Shown here: positions 34,926-42,517 of the stretch, one piece after another | Layout: every line of letters begins with the position of its first letter | How positions within the stretch are numbered: the stretch's first letter is position 1 | Assembly: GCA_022709405.1 (NCBI GenBank) | Contig: JAKLIV010000006.1 | Location: forward strand, 1-57,136 | Length of the DNA stretch: 57,136 nt | Origin: Spirochaetota bacterium | Lineage (GTDB): Bacteria; Spirochaetota; UBA4802; UBA5550 | Reading direction: 5' to 3' | Notes under the pieces: model-generated | What the model was told of the DNA's origin: nothing | Seen by the model: only the letters and a program-made list of their open reading frames with translations | Database searches by the model: none | Position numbers and translations under genes: made by a program

Positions 34926-35180
34926 TAAATAATATAATATATTTGCTGTTCGATTGTGAAGTCTGATGACGTTCATTGAACTGTGTCTTGATAATTTAAA
35001 TATTTTATAAGTCCGGTATTCTCGCTATGTAGAAGAGATAAAGATGAGAAGGGGTTATTTTATGCTTGTGTACAAATTATCTACAATTTATTTTGATCCT
35101 ATTGATTTAGCAGAGAAAAAATTATATTGCCATATCACACGCTGTTGATTATAAGAGAATATAAATGAAGGAGCTTAATT
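34926..35180. other. AT-rich gap, nothing supported
   Basis: 255 AT-rich bases. A 35-codon frame (MRRGYFMLVYKLSTIYFDPI...) starts at 35044 but has no ribosome site and is probably chance. Promoters of the 187-aa gene may lie here. Confidence 0.3.
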
Positions 35181-35744
35181 ATGTATGGGTTATATTCAAA
35201 AATTAAAACATCTAAAAATATTAATTTCAAACTCGTTGAAGAAATAAGCATATTTGGTTGTAATTCTGGTTTTATTCCATGGTTATTAAAATTTCATTTG
35301 AACGAATCGAACCATGAACCCCTCAAATGGCATTTAAAAATTGAAGATGAATTAAATAGATATAATGAGTACAGTAAAACATGCATAATCATTGATTTTA
35401 AACCAAAAAATAAAGTTGATGATTATATTTTACTCGGAGAATTAACGGATGTTTGGGGTTACTCGGACTCTGACTGGACACCTTTGCTATTTAGAGTTGA
35501 AATGCTTTATACTGATCTTGAAGCTAAAACAATTGATAAAAAGAAATTTTCTAAAAAAACAAATGAAGAAAATGATGTTGTTTATACATACTTATATGCT
35601 AAGGGGTCAATAAAAAATGGTAAATTGTTTGGTACTTGGAATGCACCAAGTACTAGCCCAACAAATTCAGCTCTTCTTTGGCCAGAAACATTAAAATATT
35701 TTCATTCTGAAATTAAAAAATGTGATCAGAATATATTAAAATAG
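35181..35744 (+). CDS. orphan protein, last gene of the AT-rich island
   Basis: 187 aa. AAGGAG lies seven bases before the ATG, good support for the start. The protein is soluble and rich in Lys, Asn, Trp and Tyr, with a central strand-rich region (TCIIIDFKPKNK, DYILLGELTDVWGY) and no membrane segment or signal peptide. I recognise no family. It shares the AT-rich codon use of the preceding genes and lies with the HNH gene between two direct repeats. An immunity or regulator role is speculation. Confidence 0.6.
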   Translation: MYGLYSKIKTSKNINFKLVEEISIFGCNSGFIPWLLKFHLNESNHEPLKWHLKIEDELNRYNEYSKTCIIIDFKPKNKVDDYILLGELTDVWGYSDSDWTPLLFRVEMLYTDLEAKTIDKKKFSKKTNEENDVVYTYLYAKGSIKNGKLFGTWNAPSTSPTNSALLWPETLKYFHSEIKKCDQNILK

Positions 35745-35843
35745 ATTCATTTTTCAGTCTGTTTATGTGCGAAATACTTAAACAATAAGCTGTGCTATAG
35801 TAGATTCGGCACAAGATCATCAATACACATATTAAACTGTAAT

Positions 35844-35872
35844 AGTATTCGCCTGACAGTCACCTGAAAATA
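35844..35872. repeat. direct repeat, right copy, end of AT-rich island
   Basis: GCCTGACAGTCACCTGAAAA matches the copy at 34089-34117. The AT-rich composition ends within a few bases and the dispersed repeat family begins. Confidence 0.6.
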
Positions 35873-35876
35873 AAGG

Positions 35877-35980
35877 CCACTCTCTCCTTGTTCCTTATCG
35901 TACACACCAGGTTCCCTCTGCCGCAGGCAGGGGAGTATATCGTTAAGTGCTTGACCGCACGGCGGATTCGGGCGAGGGAC
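35877..35980. repeat. dispersed intergenic repeat, copy A
   Basis: Block I runs from CACTCTCTCCTTG to GGGAGTATATCG and includes the hairpin CTGCC-GCA-GGCAG. Block III is TTAAGTGCTTGACCGCACGG and following. It precedes the MNT/HEPN pair and extends a spurious in-frame upstream extension of the MNT gene. Confidence 0.8.
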
Positions 35981-36067
35981 ACAGTGACTCCAACCGGCAA
36001 TAAGTGGCTTGACAGCCTCGTATATGATGCTAAGGTAACAGCAGTATATCTCATCTTGGAGAACCTG

Positions 36068-36355
36068 ATGGACCGGGAAATTCGTGAGCGGCTTGGAAAG
36101 GCAAAGAACTACCTGGGCGAAAAATATCGCCTGTCGAAGATCGGGGTGTTCGGTTCGTATGCGCGGGGAGATGAAAAACCCGGCAGCGACATAGACATAC
36201 TCGTTGAATTCAGCTCAACGCCAGACCTGTTCGAATTCTTCGAGATAGAGGAATACCTCGAGCGTGTCCTTGACCGGAAGATAGACCTGGTCAGGGAAAA
36301 GGCAATAAAGAAGCAGATGAAGGACGAGATAATGAAGGAGGTCGTCTTCTTATGA
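36068..36355 (+). CDS. mntA: MNT-domain nucleotidyltransferase, antitoxin of HEPN pair
   Basis: 95 aa. The signature GSYARGDEKPGSDIDILVEF gives the G29-S30 motif and the metal-binding acidic pair D41/D43. GGAG lies seven bases before the ATG at 36068; the same frame runs back to 35888, but that part is repeat sequence. TTGACA at 36009-36014 is a candidate -35. The type VII antitoxin MntA inactivates its partner HepT by adding AMP to a conserved Tyr. It overlaps the HEPN gene by four bases. Confidence 0.88.
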   Translation: MDREIRERLGKAKNYLGEKYRLSKIGVFGSYARGDEKPGSDIDILVEFSSTPDLFEFFEIEEYLERVLDRKIDLVREKAIKKQMKDEIMKEVVFL

Positions 36356-36696
36356 GGCGGTCTCGTACCCTCTATCTCGAGGATATTGTCGAAGCCATGA
36401 GGGACATATTCGACTTCATCAAGGACATGGGTTTCGATGATTTCGACAGTGACAAGAAAACGGCAAGCGCCGTGATACGGAAGCTCGAAATCATCGGTGA
36501 AGCCGCCAAAAATATCCCATCTGAAGTAACGGTTAAGTATCATGAAATTCCATGGTCATACATGGCGAAGATGAGGGACAAGTTGATCCACGGATATTTC
36601 GGCGTCGACAACCAGATTATCTGGGAGGTGATCGATAAACGGTTCAAGGACCTGCTGCCGAAAATCGAGAAAGTGCTGAATGATTTAAAAAAGTAA
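36352..36696 (+). CDS. hepT: HEPN-domain toxin (HepT, DUF86)
   Basis: 114 aa. The RNase signature RxxxxHxY is intact: R75-D-K-L-I-H80-G-Y82, with Tyr82 the expected AMP acceptor. HEPN toxins cleave RNA (tRNA in studied cases) when free of MntA. Gene order, antitoxin first and overlapping by four bases, is typical. The module is flanked by dispersed repeat copies A and B. Confidence 0.9.
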   Translation: MRRSRTLYLEDIVEAMRDIFDFIKDMGFDDFDSDKKTASAVIRKLEIIGEAAKNIPSEVTVKYHEIPWSYMAKMRDKLIHGYFGVDNQIIWEVIDKRFKDLLPKIEKVLNDLKK

Positions 36697-36756
36697 AGTT
36701 TGTCAAGCTATACCATATCCAATCATGTATACGACATGTACAGCAAAGACCGGGAC

Positions 36757-36897
36757 GCACTCTCCTTCTTCCTTATCGGACACTCCAGGTTCCCTCTGCC
36801 GAAGGCAGTAAAAGATATCGGTCACGTGCCCCCGATGGGGGACAGGGGGAATTGACACACCAGGTTCCCCCTGCCGCAGGCAGGGGGGGATTGCGGC
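36757..36897. repeat. dispersed intergenic repeat, copy B (blocks I and II)
   Basis: Block I (GCACTCTCCTTCTTCC...) is followed by block II (TCACGTGCCCCCGATGGGGG then ACAGGGGGAATTGACACACC), which is nearly identical to copy D. A second CTGCCGCAGGCAG hairpin ends it. It separates the HepT gene from the PIN operon. Confidence 0.8.
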
Positions 36898-36927
36898 AGG
36901 GCAAGCCCATGTACAAGCCTTTTTTTA

Positions 36928-36958
36928 TTGACAGCTTAACGGTATCATATATGATACC
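36928..36958 (+). promoter_or_regulatory. promoter with perfect 18-base operator, PIN operon
   Basis: TTGACA (36928-36933), a 16-base spacer, and TATGAT (36950-36955). A perfect palindrome GGTATCATATATGATACC (36941-36958) covers the -10, as expected for autoregulation by the RHH antitoxin. The start codon at 36962 falls about where transcription would begin, so the mRNA is probably leaderless; no ribosome site is present. Confidence 0.75.
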
Positions 36959-36961
36959 ACG

Positions 36962-37384
36962 ATGAAAAAGCCCAGAGTCGTTATTGATTCGAATGTAATT
37001 TATTCCGGCCTGCTGTCGCAGAAAGGATCTTCATTTAAGTTATTGAAACTCATACCGGACAATGCTTTTACGGTTGCCGTATCGGTTCCGTTGATTCTTG
37101 AATATGAATCCGTACTGGTAAAAAATCTGGGTAAACTGAATCTTAACAAAAAGGATATAAATGATTTTCTGGATTATATTTGCGCAGTTGCCGAAGATAC
37201 CAGAATATTCTATTTATGGAGACCGCTGTTAAAAGATCCCTATGATGATCATATACTGGAAGTTGCTGTTTCTTCCAATTCAAAATATATTATTACTTAT
37301 AATATAAAGGACTTTGAAGAAGCTCGGTTTTTTGGAATAAAAGTAATTAGTCCTGATATATTTTTATCTGAAATATTAAAGTAA
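36962..37384 (+). CDS. PIN-domain toxin (COG1569 type)
   Basis: 140 aa. The PIN acidic cluster includes D9 in VVIDSNV, an E in the LEYESV block, and the D-D pair in KDPYDDHILEVA. These metal-binding residues form an RNase site in the toxin family annotated as 'putative toxin-antitoxin system toxin component, PIN family'. The toxin gene comes first, the RHH gene follows by 13 bases. The target RNA is unknown. Confidence 0.85.
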   Translation: MKKPRVVIDSNVIYSGLLSQKGSSFKLLKLIPDNAFTVAVSVPLILEYESVLVKNLGKLNLNKKDINDFLDYICAVAEDTRIFYLWRPLLKDPYDDHILEVAVSSNSKYIITYNIKDFEEARFFGIKVISPDIFLSEILK

Positions 37385-37397
37385 GAGGCTGACAAAG

Positions 37398-37607
37398 ATG
37401 GGAACATTAAGCGTGAGGATGCCCAATTCACTGCATTCGAAATTGAAAAAGCTGTCAAAAAAAGAAAAGGTATCATTGAATCAACTGATAAACAGCGCCG
37501 TAACTGAAAAGATATCGGCGCTTGAGACTGAAGAATATTTAATTAATCGTGCGAAAAAAGGCAGCAAGAAGAAATACCTTGAAGTGCTCGACAAGGTGGC
37601 TGAATAA
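37398..37607 (+). CDS. ribbon-helix-helix antitoxin of the PIN toxin
   Basis: 69 aa. The N-terminal strand and helices (LSVRMPNSLHSKLKKLSKKE, then SLNQLINSAVTEKI) form an RHH DNA-binding fold of the kind fused to or paired with PIN toxins. The C-terminal basic tail would wrap the toxin. A weak GAGGCTGAC-type ribosome site precedes it. It should repress its own operon at the palindrome at 36941. Confidence 0.8.
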   Translation: MGTLSVRMPNSLHSKLKKLSKKEKVSLNQLINSAVTEKISALETEEYLINRAKKGSKKKYLEVLDKVAE

Positions 37608-37666
37608 TAAAGTGCTGGAAAATCTGCAGTTCTGCATCAACTCTCATAGGCCACACAAAAGGCCAG

Positions 37667-37733
37667 GCCGCACTCTCCTTCTTCCTTATCGGACACACCA
37701 GGTTCCCTCTGCCGCAGGCAGGGGAGGATATCG
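37667..37733. repeat. dispersed intergenic repeat, copy C
   Basis: Block I only, the cleanest copy: GCCGCACTCTCCTTCTTCCT and so on to GAGGATATCGG, including the CTGCCGCAGGCAG hairpin. It separates the PIN and BrnT operons. Confidence 0.85.
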
Positions 37734-37788
37734 GCGTTAACGTGATAGTTCTTCGCTCGATAAAGCCCGGCAGGGCCGTCATAAATCC

Positions 37789-37817
37789 TTGACATATAAT
37801 TATATTATAATTACATT
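37789..37817 (+). promoter_or_regulatory. promoter with palindromic operator, BrnT-BrnA operon
   Basis: TTGACA (37789-37794), a 17-base spacer, and TACATT (37812-37817). A palindrome TAATTATA-T-TATAATTA (37797-37813) fills the spacer and touches the -10. The ATG at 37823 lies six bases past the -10, so the mRNA is likely leaderless, as for the PIN operon. Confidence 0.7.
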
Positions 37818-37822
37818 ACATC

Positions 37823-38113
37823 ATGAGTATAAAGTTCACCTGGGACCCCGAAAAGGATCGTGAAAACAGGATAAAGCATCACATATCATTTGATGAGGCA
37901 AAAAGCGTTTTTTTTGATGACAATGCCCGGCTCATACATGACCCCGATCATTCCGTTGAAGAAGACAGATTTATCATCATAGGAATGAGCATTTCGCTGA
38001 AAATATTGCTGGTAAGCCACTTTTACAGGGAAAAAGTGAATGTCATCAGGATCATCTCGGCAAGAAAAGCCGACAGGCATGAACAAAAGCAGTATCTGGA
38101 GTTCTTAAAATGA
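37823..38113 (+). CDS. brnT: BrnT family toxin (RelE-fold RNase)
   Basis: 96 aa. Family blocks are visible: FTWDPEKDRENRIKHHISFDEA, an acidic middle, then RIISARKADRHEQKQY. BrnT toxins are RNases that block translation. Overlaps the BrnA gene by four bases. No ribosome site, in keeping with a leaderless start. Confidence 0.88.
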   Translation: MSIKFTWDPEKDRENRIKHHISFDEAKSVFFDDNARLIHDPDHSVEEDRFIIIGMSISLKILLVSHFYREKVNVIRIISARKADRHEQKQYLEFLK

Positions 38114-38319
38114 GAAAGCAATACGATTTTTCGGGTTCGATCAAGAATCCTTATACGAAAAAGCTGAAAAAGCAGATCACAATCCGTATCGAGGAAGAAA
38201 CGATCAATTACTTCAAGGAGCTATCGTCTCAAACCGGAATACCTTATCAGAATTTGATCAATATATATCTGTCCGATTGCGCGAACAATCATAAAAAACT
38301 TACATTCAAGTGGAGTTGA
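38110..38319 (+). CDS. brnA: BrnA family antitoxin
   Basis: 69 aa with an RHH-like C-terminal region (ITIRIEEETINYFKELSSQTGIPYQNLIN). It binds BrnT and represses the operon, most likely through the 37797 palindrome. The last 15 residues diverge from the typical family. Coupled to brnT by an ATGA overlap. Confidence 0.85.
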   Translation: MRKQYDFSGSIKNPYTKKLKKQITIRIEEETINYFKELSSQTGIPYQNLINIYLSDCANNHKKLTFKWS

Positions 38320-38390
38320 TTTTTTACCGGTGATAATTGAACATCAATGATAGTTCCATGCTCGCGAGCAGCTACGAATAGATAAGCCCG

Positions 38391-38575
38391 GGCCGCACTC
38401 CCCGGTCTTTTTTATCGGACACACCAGGTTCACTCTGTCGCAGACAGAAAATGATATCGGTCACGTGCCCCCGATGGGGGACAGGGGGAATTGACACACC
38501 ATATTCCCTCTGCCGCAGGCAGGGGGGAGATTGCGGTTTAGTTCTTGACTGCACGGCGGATTCGGGCGAAGGTAA
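38391..38575. repeat. dispersed intergenic repeat, copy D (blocks I, II, III)
   Basis: The most complete copy. Block I carries a changed inner hairpin, CTGTCGCAGACAG, with compensating changes on both arms, so the stem is preserved. Block II is almost identical to copy B. Block III (TTAGTTCTTGACTGCACGGC...) matches copy A. It sits between the BrnTA module and the methyltransferase. Confidence 0.85.
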
Positions 38576-38606
38576 GTGTCTGAATTCTATTCAGCGAGGA
38601 TCATCC

Positions 38607-39242
38607 ATGAAAAAGTTGATAATATTGACAATCATATCAATATCGGCACTGCTGGCAGTATTGTGTTTTACCGTGTTTAAAAATTTTATAAAAGCCAGAT
38701 TCTATATTCAGCATATGGAAACAGATGATAGAGTCGGCGATATGAATATTGATAGAATAATTGCCGCATTAGAGATTAATCCGGGAGATTCTGTCGCTGA
38801 TATCGGCGCCGGATCAGGATTGTTTTCAAGAAAATTTGCATCAGCAGTGGCTCAATCGGGTAAAGTATATGCAGTTGATATAAATAGCGAACTCCTTGAG
38901 CATATCGATAATACCAGTATAAAATCAGGAATACATAATATTCAAACAGTATTAGCCGGTGAAAAAGACCCGAAGCTGCCGGAAAAAGTGAATTTAATCT
39001 TTATCTGTGATGTCTTGCATTACATTGATGATCAGGAAAAATATATAAATACCGCATCAGGATATCTGAACGCACATGGCAGAATCGCGATAATAAGCTT
39101 TAAAGAGAATTGGCCGCCTATGGCAAATAAATTCAATGAGGATGATGTTGCAATCTGGATGAAAAAAAGCGGCCTTGATTTGATGAGCACTGAACATTTC
39201 ATTAAAGATCACTATCTCGTAATTTATAAAAAAAAGAAATGA
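38607..39242 (+). CDS. membrane-anchored class I SAM methyltransferase
   Basis: 211 aa from the ATG at 38607 (GAGGA seven bases upstream); the frame to 38451 runs back through repeat sequence. One membrane helix (residues 4-24) is followed by a Rossmann methyltransferase domain with motif I DIGAGSGLFS and an acidic residue in AVDINSE for the ribose. The acceptor is unknown; the region resembles small UbiE-like or metalloid methyltransferases. No operon partner. Confidence 0.8.
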   Translation: MKKLIILTIISISALLAVLCFTVFKNFIKARFYIQHMETDDRVGDMNIDRIIAALEINPGDSVADIGAGSGLFSRKFASAVAQSGKVYAVDINSELLEHIDNTSIKSGIHNIQTVLAGEKDPKLPEKVNLIFICDVLHYIDDQEKYINTASGYLNAHGRIAIISFKENWPPMANKFNEDDVAIWMKKSGLDLMSTEHFIKDHYLVIYKKKK

Positions 39243-39372
39243 TTATCGTCGCGCGTCACTGCTTATAATGATGACTGTATCCAGCCGACGCTCCATGGCA
39301 AATGAGCAACAATTTGCCTTGATGCCGCTTGACTGAAGAAATAGCATATTTTTTTCCGGGAGGATAACCATT

Positions 39373-39918
39373 ATGATCAACCTCAAGAAATATTTTAATC
39401 CGATATCAATAGTCGCTGTATTCGGCCTGTTGTATTCTACGGTTTTTGCCTCGGATATACCCCTGACATTTCATGGCTCATATGCCAGGTCTGCCAATAC
39501 GCTTGAGGTTTACAAAAAAAGATACGAAGAAGCAAAACAATCAAAAAAAATCGTAATGACGTTCTGGGGCGATTATGCCGCCTCGACCTGCACCGTTGAA
39601 CAGTTCACGCAGCGGATCGACGAGATAAAATCCCGGAAGAATGAACTGGTCGGCACTGACTGGGGTATTTACGCCGGATCGGGCAAAACAGTCGATGATT
39701 TCATCAAGAGACTGGATGAAATCCATGCATCGAAAAAAGGATTCCCGTATATATATGCGGTCTACGCAGCGTCGAACAGGGACTTGTCTTTGTTCATGAA
39801 GCGCTTCGAGGAAATCAAGAGCAGGGACAAAAACCTGATGTCGGTATTTGGCGATTATGCAGGGTCGAAATACACCCTTGACGAATTTTTAAAGCGTCTC
39901 GATGAAATGAAAAAATAG
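39373..39918 (+). CDS. exported protein with five tandem 31-residue repeats
   Basis: 181 aa. Signal peptide (residues 1-26, ending VFAS). The rest consists of five units starting at about 33, 65, 97, 128 and 159. Consensus of the visible positions: aromatic-G-x-Y-A-(A/G)-S, four variable residues, then F-x-K-R-x-D/E-E-I and a Lys-rich spacer. The conserved Tyr are 37, 68, 100, 131 and 162. GGGAGG lies before the start. I recognise no repeat family; it may be a surface or periplasmic binding scaffold. Confidence 0.75.
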   Translation: MINLKKYFNPISIVAVFGLLYSTVFASDIPLTFHGSYARSANTLEVYKKRYEEAKQSKKIVMTFWGDYAASTCTVEQFTQRIDEIKSRKNELVGTDWGIYAGSGKTVDDFIKRLDEIHASKKGFPYIYAVYAASNRDLSLFMKRFEEIKSRDKNLMSVFGDYAGSKYTLDEFLKRLDEMKK

Positions 39919-39962
39919 GCGGTACCTGGCCGTGATTTCCTTCGGATGATTTTTCTGTGAAC

Positions 39963-40412
39963 ATGGTGCCCATATCACAACTCAAAGGCAAACGGATCCG
40001 ACGTATCCTCCAGACGCCATGGCTGGGACCGGTTCAGGTAATTGAAGGACTGCCCGATGCGTTTTATTGTTCGGTTTATATCGAGCTCGATGATCTTTCG
40101 GTAATACACCTGGGGGATGATGACATATCCCTTGCGGAGGATCCGCCGTCAGGGCTGTCCGGGATTTCCCGGCCTGAACATGACATTGATCCGGAAATTG
40201 ATTACCGGTCACCGGGCATAAAAACGGTGGCTGAAAATCAGCTGGGTGAGATATACCTCGTGCTCAATAACGGTGTAGCCCTGTTCCTGCAGACCGGTTT
40301 TGGCGCGTATCTTTCAGCCGGGAAAATAAGTGAAATACTGGAAAACGAGATTGATGCCGGAGTGAAAGAGATACTGACGGACAAGGAAACCGGTTTGCCC
40401 CTGCGGATTTAA
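39963..40412 (+). CDS. protein of unknown function
   Basis: 149 aa from the ATG at 39963 (GTG at 39957 is possible). Acidic and probably soluble, with strand-rich blocks (FYCSVYIELDDLSVIHLGDDD; IYLVLNNGVALFLQTGFG). No signal peptide, no known motif. It follows the repeat protein by 44 bases on the same strand, perhaps co-transcribed. A terminator-like hairpin follows the stop. Confidence 0.6.
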   Translation: MVPISQLKGKRIRRILQTPWLGPVQVIEGLPDAFYCSVYIELDDLSVIHLGDDDISLAEDPPSGLSGISRPEHDIDPEIDYRSPGIKTVAENQLGEIYLVLNNGVALFLQTGFGAYLSAGKISEILENEIDAGVKEILTDKETGLPLRI

Positions 40413-40415
40413 TAT

Positions 40416-40448
40416 AAAAAAATGCCTTGCATCCGGGGCTTTTTTTTT
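40416..40448 (+). terminator. probable intrinsic terminator
   Basis: An A run, a short GCC/GGC stem with one bulge, and nine T, starting four bases past the stop of the preceding gene. The GC stem is weak, so confidence is moderate. Confidence 0.45.
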
Positions 40449-40506
40449 GGTATAAAGACAATCATTCGTATTCGATAAAACTGCCTTTCGTGGCCGGATC
40501 TGAATT

Positions 40507-42360
40507 ATGAAAAGCCAATCCATTGTTAAATCACCGAAATCTCTTGCGGGATCGGCATCGAAATCATTCGTATCCATGTTCGCCGATTTTCCCGAGCGCT
40601 ACTACTCGGTTATCCGGGAATCGGAGGAGGCAAGAAAAAAGAAATTGTCCTCCATGCTGCTCATTTCGACAACGCCGATTTTTTTCCTGTTTATGCTGTA
40701 TCACATCATGAGGACCGGCAATAATATCCCGATCGTTTTCAACAGTGTCATCATCGTCACCCAGCTGGCGAACGTAATCATATTTTCAAAGACGCGCTTC
40801 TGGAATACCGCAAACGGGGTGAATCTTTTCCTGTATTCCCTGTATTTTTTCATAGCCATCATCCTCGGCGGGCCTGAAGGCTCCTACGTGTTCTGGGCGT
40901 TACTGTTTCCCCCGGCTGCGCTCTGCCTGTTGTCTCCCGGGGCGGCGTTCCGGTGGACGGTATTGTTTATAATCGGTTCGATTGTCCTCGTCGCGGCCGG
41001 CCCGGGGTTTGTGGACATGTACCGCTATGCGCCATCCAGCCTTCTGCGGTTCTACCTGGTAATAACCATCATGGTCATGGTCATCTTTCAGTTTGAAAAG
41101 ACCAGGATCGCCCTCATCTATTCCCTGAAACTCAACGATGAGAAACTTGTCGAGGAAAAGAATAGATCGGATGAAGCCCGGGCCACGGCCGTTGACGCCC
41201 TTCGCGTGAAGGACCGCTTCCTGGCCTCCGTGAGTCATGAGATACGCACCCCCCTGAGCCTCATCATCGGGATGTCCGATCTTGCAAGGAAGGAAGACGA
41301 TGTAAAAAAGATATCGGAGTATCTCGATGACATCAACGATTCATCCCAGCACCTGCTCATACTGATCAACAACGTCCTTGATTTCACGAAGCTTGAATCC
41401 GAATCATTCAAGCTGGACTGCAACCCTTTCGACCTGAAGGACCTCCTGGAAAAGATCGTCAGGTCTTTCTCGATGGATTTCAGGGCTAAGAACCTGTCGC
41501 TCGAGGGATGCTATGACGAAAGGCTGCCGCGGCTGTTTTCTGGAGACGTGACAAGGATCAGGCAGATCATATCCAACATGGTCTCCAATGCCTGTAAATA
41601 CACGGAGACCGGGGGTGTTGTAATCAGGATTGGCCTCCCGGAACCCGGCGAAAACGGATCGGCGCCGCAGGGCCGCGTTGATGATTGCCTGCCGGTTCGC
41701 ATCGACGTCCAGGATACCGGTATCGGCATATCGCAGGAGCAGTACGGGGAAATATTCCTCCCCTTTGTCCAGCTGGGGATCCAGGGCGGACCCCGGTCCG
41801 GCGTCGGTCTGGGACTGGCCATTGTGAAGAGACTTGTCGAGTATATGGACGGTGCTATCGAGGTTGTGCGGCCGGATGGCAGGGGAGCCCTGTTCAGGGT
41901 CATGCTGCCCCTTGTTAAGGCGACCGGGAGAGAGGCCGGCGTTCCCGCTCCGGACAATGCCGGAAGCAGGGAGTCCGCCGGCGCCCTGGCCATCCTTATC
42001 GCCGAGGATAATCCCGCAATCGTAAAGATGCTGCGGACCGTGCTGTCGCGGTCGGGCCATGAGGTCGTCAGCGCGGAAAACGGGTATAAGGTCATAGACA
42101 TCCTCGCGAAGCGGCGTTTTGACCTGGTGCTGATGGATGTTGAAATGCCGGTGCTTGACGGTATCGAGACCGCGAAGAGGATCAGGGGCGGTTCCGGCGG
42201 CGTCATGGATCCCTCGGTGCCGATTATCGCGTTGACGGCCCATGTCCTTATGGAGATCGAGGAACGGTGCCTCAGGGCGGGAATGAACGGCTTGATCAGG
42301 AAGCCTTTCGATCTTTTTTCGATAGAAGGCGAGATTATAAAGATCCTCCGGGGCCGGTAG
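40507..42360 (+). CDS. hybrid sensor histidine kinase with receiver domain
   Basis: 617 aa. About six membrane helices (45-200), a coiled coil, then HisKA with phospho-His H244 in SHEIRTPL, a HATPase domain (about 345-470), and a C-terminal REC with the phospho-acceptor D544 in LMDVEMP. ALTAHV completes the REC. Phosphate probably passes His to Asp to an unlinked HPt, as no response regulator follows. No extracellular sensor domain of size, so the membrane region may sense the signal itself. Confidence 0.92.
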   Translation: MKSQSIVKSPKSLAGSASKSFVSMFADFPERYYSVIRESEEARKKKLSSMLLISTTPIFFLFMLYHIMRTGNNIPIVFNSVIIVTQLANVIIFSKTRFWNTANGVNLFLYSLYFFIAIILGGPEGSYVFWALLFPPAALCLLSPGAAFRWTVLFIIGSIVLVAAGPGFVDMYRYAPSSLLRFYLVITIMVMVIFQFEKTRIALIYSLKLNDEKLVEEKNRSDEARATAVDALRVKDRFLASVSHEIRTPLSLIIGMSDLARKEDDVKKISEYLDDINDSSQHLLILINNVLDFTKLESESFKLDCNPFDLKDLLEKIVRSFSMDFRAKNLSLEGCYDERLPRLFSGDVTRIRQIISNMVSNACKYTETGGVVIRIGLPEPGENGSAPQGRVDDCLPVRIDVQDTGIGISQEQYGEIFLPFVQLGIQGGPRSGVGLGLAIVKRLVEYMDGAIEVVRPDGRGALFRVMLPLVKATGREAGVPAPDNAGSRESAGALAILIAEDNPAIVKMLRTVLSRSGHEVVSAENGYKVIDILAKRRFDLVLMDVEMPVLDGIETAKRIRGGSGGVMDPSVPIIALTAHVLMEIEERCLRAGMNGLIRKPFDLFSIEGEIIKILRGR

Positions 42361-42517
42361 CTTTTCCGGACCTGCGGCCGAAGATGATTGCGGCACGTTC
42401 CTGGCTGTATGGCTGATTCTGACGGGAGTTCTGCCAATACGGATTGTGCAGAGTCGGTTCACGGGCGGTTTCCTGCATACCGTCATGATTAAAATATTTA
42501 TTCAATGCGGAATAAAC

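Noticed and set aside
31633-35872. Prophage or complete mobile integron
   Set aside because: No integrase, structural, portal or terminase gene in the window. ORF6N and HNH proteins alone do not make a prophage, so only attC remnants are claimed.
35888-36067. N-terminal extension of the MNT protein
   Set aside because: It is in frame but consists of dispersed repeat copy A and promoter sequence; the ATG at 36068 has GGAG and starts the conserved domain.
35877-38575. CRISPR array
   Set aside because: The repeats are 70-180 bases, diverged, and separated by whole genes, not uniform repeats with short spacers; no cas gene is present.
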